From Bradyrhizobium japonicum USDA 6 (GTDB taxonomy: Bacteria; Pseudomonadota; Alphaproteobacteria; Rhizobiales; Xanthobacteraceae), in assembly GCF_000284375.1 (NCBI RefSeq), contig NC_017249.1, forward strand, positions 806,001 through 870,000: DNA of 64,000 nucleotides. The letters run 5' to 3'. A program made the translations under genes and the position numbers. The notes under the pieces are model-generated. The model was given only the letters and a program-made list of their open reading frames with translations. It was not told the origin of the DNA and searched no databases. Position 1 is the first letter of the stretch. Every line of letters starts with the position of its first letter. Positions 62,843 to 64,000 of this stretch are shown here, one piece after another.

Positions 62843-64000
62843 TCATCCCGCCAGTCTGCGCGTCAGCATGCGGAAGCGCAAGATCAGGAGCCCGGCATAG
62901 ACGAACGTGCCGGTCGAGAACCCGATCCAGACGCCGACCGCGCCGAGCCCGGCATTGAAGGCCAGCACCCAGGCGATGGGAAAGGCGACGCACCAATAGC
63001 CGATCGCTGCGAACAGCAACGTCATCCTTGTATCGTTGATGCCGCGCAGCGCGCCGGCCATGATGGTCTGGAGGCCGTCGGCGATGAAGAACGTCGCGCC
63101 GACCAGCAGCAGGTTCGCCGTCAGCTCGACAGTGGCCGCGCTGGCCTCGCTGCTCCCGAAGAACAGCCGTCCGAGCTCGTAGCGGCCGAGGATGATGGCA
63201 ACGGTCAGGGCCGAGACCAACGCTATTCCAAGCACGGCCGCGACGAGGCCCGCGCGCCTCACCGCGGCCGGGTCGTCGCGGCCGAAAGCATGGCCGACCC
63301 GGACCGTCGCCGCCATGCCGATACCAAGTGGGACCATGAACAGCACGGCCGTGATCTGGAGCGCGATCTGGTGCGCGGCAAGCGCCGTGGTCGAGATCAA
63401 TCCCATCAGCAGCGCGGCGGACGAGAACAGGCCATATTCCAGCAGCAGGGAAAACGAGATCGGTGCGCCGACCGCGATGAGCTGTCGCATCAGGGGCCAG
63501 TCGATCCGCCACAGATGGGCGAGCGGGCGGTAGTCCGCGAATGGCTTTCGCCATGCGGCGATGGCGAGCACGGCGAGGAAGGTGCCGAGATTGACGAGCG
63601 TGGTCGCAAGCCCCGCGCCGAACAGGCCGAGCTCCGGCAGGCCGAACAGGCCGTGGATCAGGCAAAAGACCAGCGCCGCGTTGGCGGGGATCGCCGCAAT
63701 GGTGATCCACAGCGGCGGCTGCGGCCGGTTCACCGCGCTCATCATGCTGCGCAAGGCGATGAAGCCGAGCGCCGGCGCGATGCCCCAGGCCAGCCCGTTC
63801 AGATAGCGCTGCGCGAGCGCGGCCGATTGCGGCGCCTGCCCGAGCGCCAGCAGGATGCGCTCGCCATAGAGCGGCGAGGCCATCATCGGCAGCGAGATCA
63901 GGAGTGCGACCCAGAGGCCGGCGCGCAGCGAGCGGCGGATGCGCTTGACGTCGCCGGCGCCGAACGCCTGCGCGGCCAGCGGCGACACCGCGGCCATCAA
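62843..64000 (-). CDS. MATE-family efflux transporter, N-terminus cut by window edge
   Basis: Cation-coupled multidrug exporter. The visible 385 residues contain ten or so membrane helices, starting within the first helix block at SPLAAQAFGAGDVKRIRRSL (a MATE hallmark) and continuing with MVPLGIGMAATVRVGHAFGR and GINDTRMTLLFAAIGYW. MATE proteins are about 450 residues, so roughly 70 are missing beyond base 64000. The substrate is unknown. Confidence 0.92.
   Translation of the reverse strand: MMAAVSPLAAQAFGAGDVKRIRRSLRAGLWVALLISLPMMASPLYGERILLALGQAPQSAALAQRYLNGLAWGIAPALGFIALRSMMSAVNRPQPPLWITIAAIPANAALVFCLIHGLFGLPELGLFGAGLATTLVNLGTFLAVLAIAAWRKPFADYRPLAHLWRIDWPLMRQLIAVGAPISFSLLLEYGLFSSAALLMGLISTTALAAHQIALQITAVLFMVPLGIGMAATVRVGHAFGRDDPAAVRRAGLVAAVLGIALVSALTVAIILGRYELGRLFFGSSEASAATVELTANLLLVGATFFIADGLQTIMAGALRGINDTRMTLLFAAIGYWCVAFPIAWVLAFNAGLGAVGVWIGFSTGTFVYAGLLILRFRMLTRRLAG

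Noticed and set aside
62843..64000. MATE gene considered as truncated
   Set aside because: It simply runs off the window edge; its reading frame is open to the last base.

Overview
The window is GC-rich alphaproteobacterial chromosome, most like Bradyrhizobium or a close relative. The diagnostic marker is an Irr protein (3840-4331) with the heme-binding GCPWHDVNE motif at Cys29 and HHH at 117-119, lying next to fabA-fabB. Further support comes from the gene order tsaB-rimI-fur-miaB-phoH-ybeY-corC-lnt-xre and rimP-nusA-ylxR-infB-rbfA-truB-rpsO-pnp, and from the many intergenic palindromic repeats. No plasmid, phage, insertion sequence, tRNA, rRNA or CRISPR array was seen. Nearly all of it is core chromosome with high coding density.

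Layout. 1-3.7 kb: aldo/keto reductase (cut by the window edge) divergent from a LysR regulator, a 2-hydroxyacid dehydrogenase and a secreted SH3 protein. 3.8-7.4 kb: irr divergent from fabA-fabB-fabI (unsaturated fatty acid branch and enoyl reduction). 7.5-10.6 kb: a decayed patch with a glutathione transferase, two tandem paralogs of an unknown secreted family (one broken by a 20-bp tandem duplication) and a frameshifted acetyltransferase. 10.6-13.8 kb: divergent oxyR/katG peroxide defence. 13.9-24.3 kb: the transcription/translation operon from rimP to pnp, read on the minus strand, with a promoter and a terminator-like attenuator in its leader. 24.7-27.6 kb: DUF2336 protein, trmB and an M20 peptidase. 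27.7-36.6 kb: a long minus-strand run from tsaB to an XRE regulator (tRNA modification, rRNA maturation, envelope lipoprotein acylation, iron regulation). 36.9-43.9 kb: a cytoplasmic triple-PAS chemoreceptor, nfuA, a universal stress protein, trpS, murJ and a PfkB kinase. 44-64 kb: a looser metabolic region with an acyl-CoA synthetase, two SxxK serine hydrolases, gabD, a LysR/quinone oxidoreductase/metallo-hydrolase set, purC, pirin, a membrane AraC regulator, an MmgE/PrpD protein, a FUSC protein, a SUKH-like protein, a DsbA-fold isomerase and a MATE exporter (cut by the window edge).

Iron and oxidative stress recur: Irr, Fur, OxyR, KatG and NfuA all lie within 36 kb. The irr upstream region carries two tandem TGCATC hexamers of the kind I recall for Bradyrhizobium Fur sites. 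The same 12-mer recurs once, between tsaB and the chemoreceptor.

I found no convincing new multi-gene system. The observations most worth checking are the reversible-looking 20-bp duplication in the secreted paralog, the candidate NusA attenuator ahead of rimP, the duplicated candidate Fur operator, a hairpin covering the pnp ribosome-binding region, and a TPR-SUKH-like protein of unknown role.
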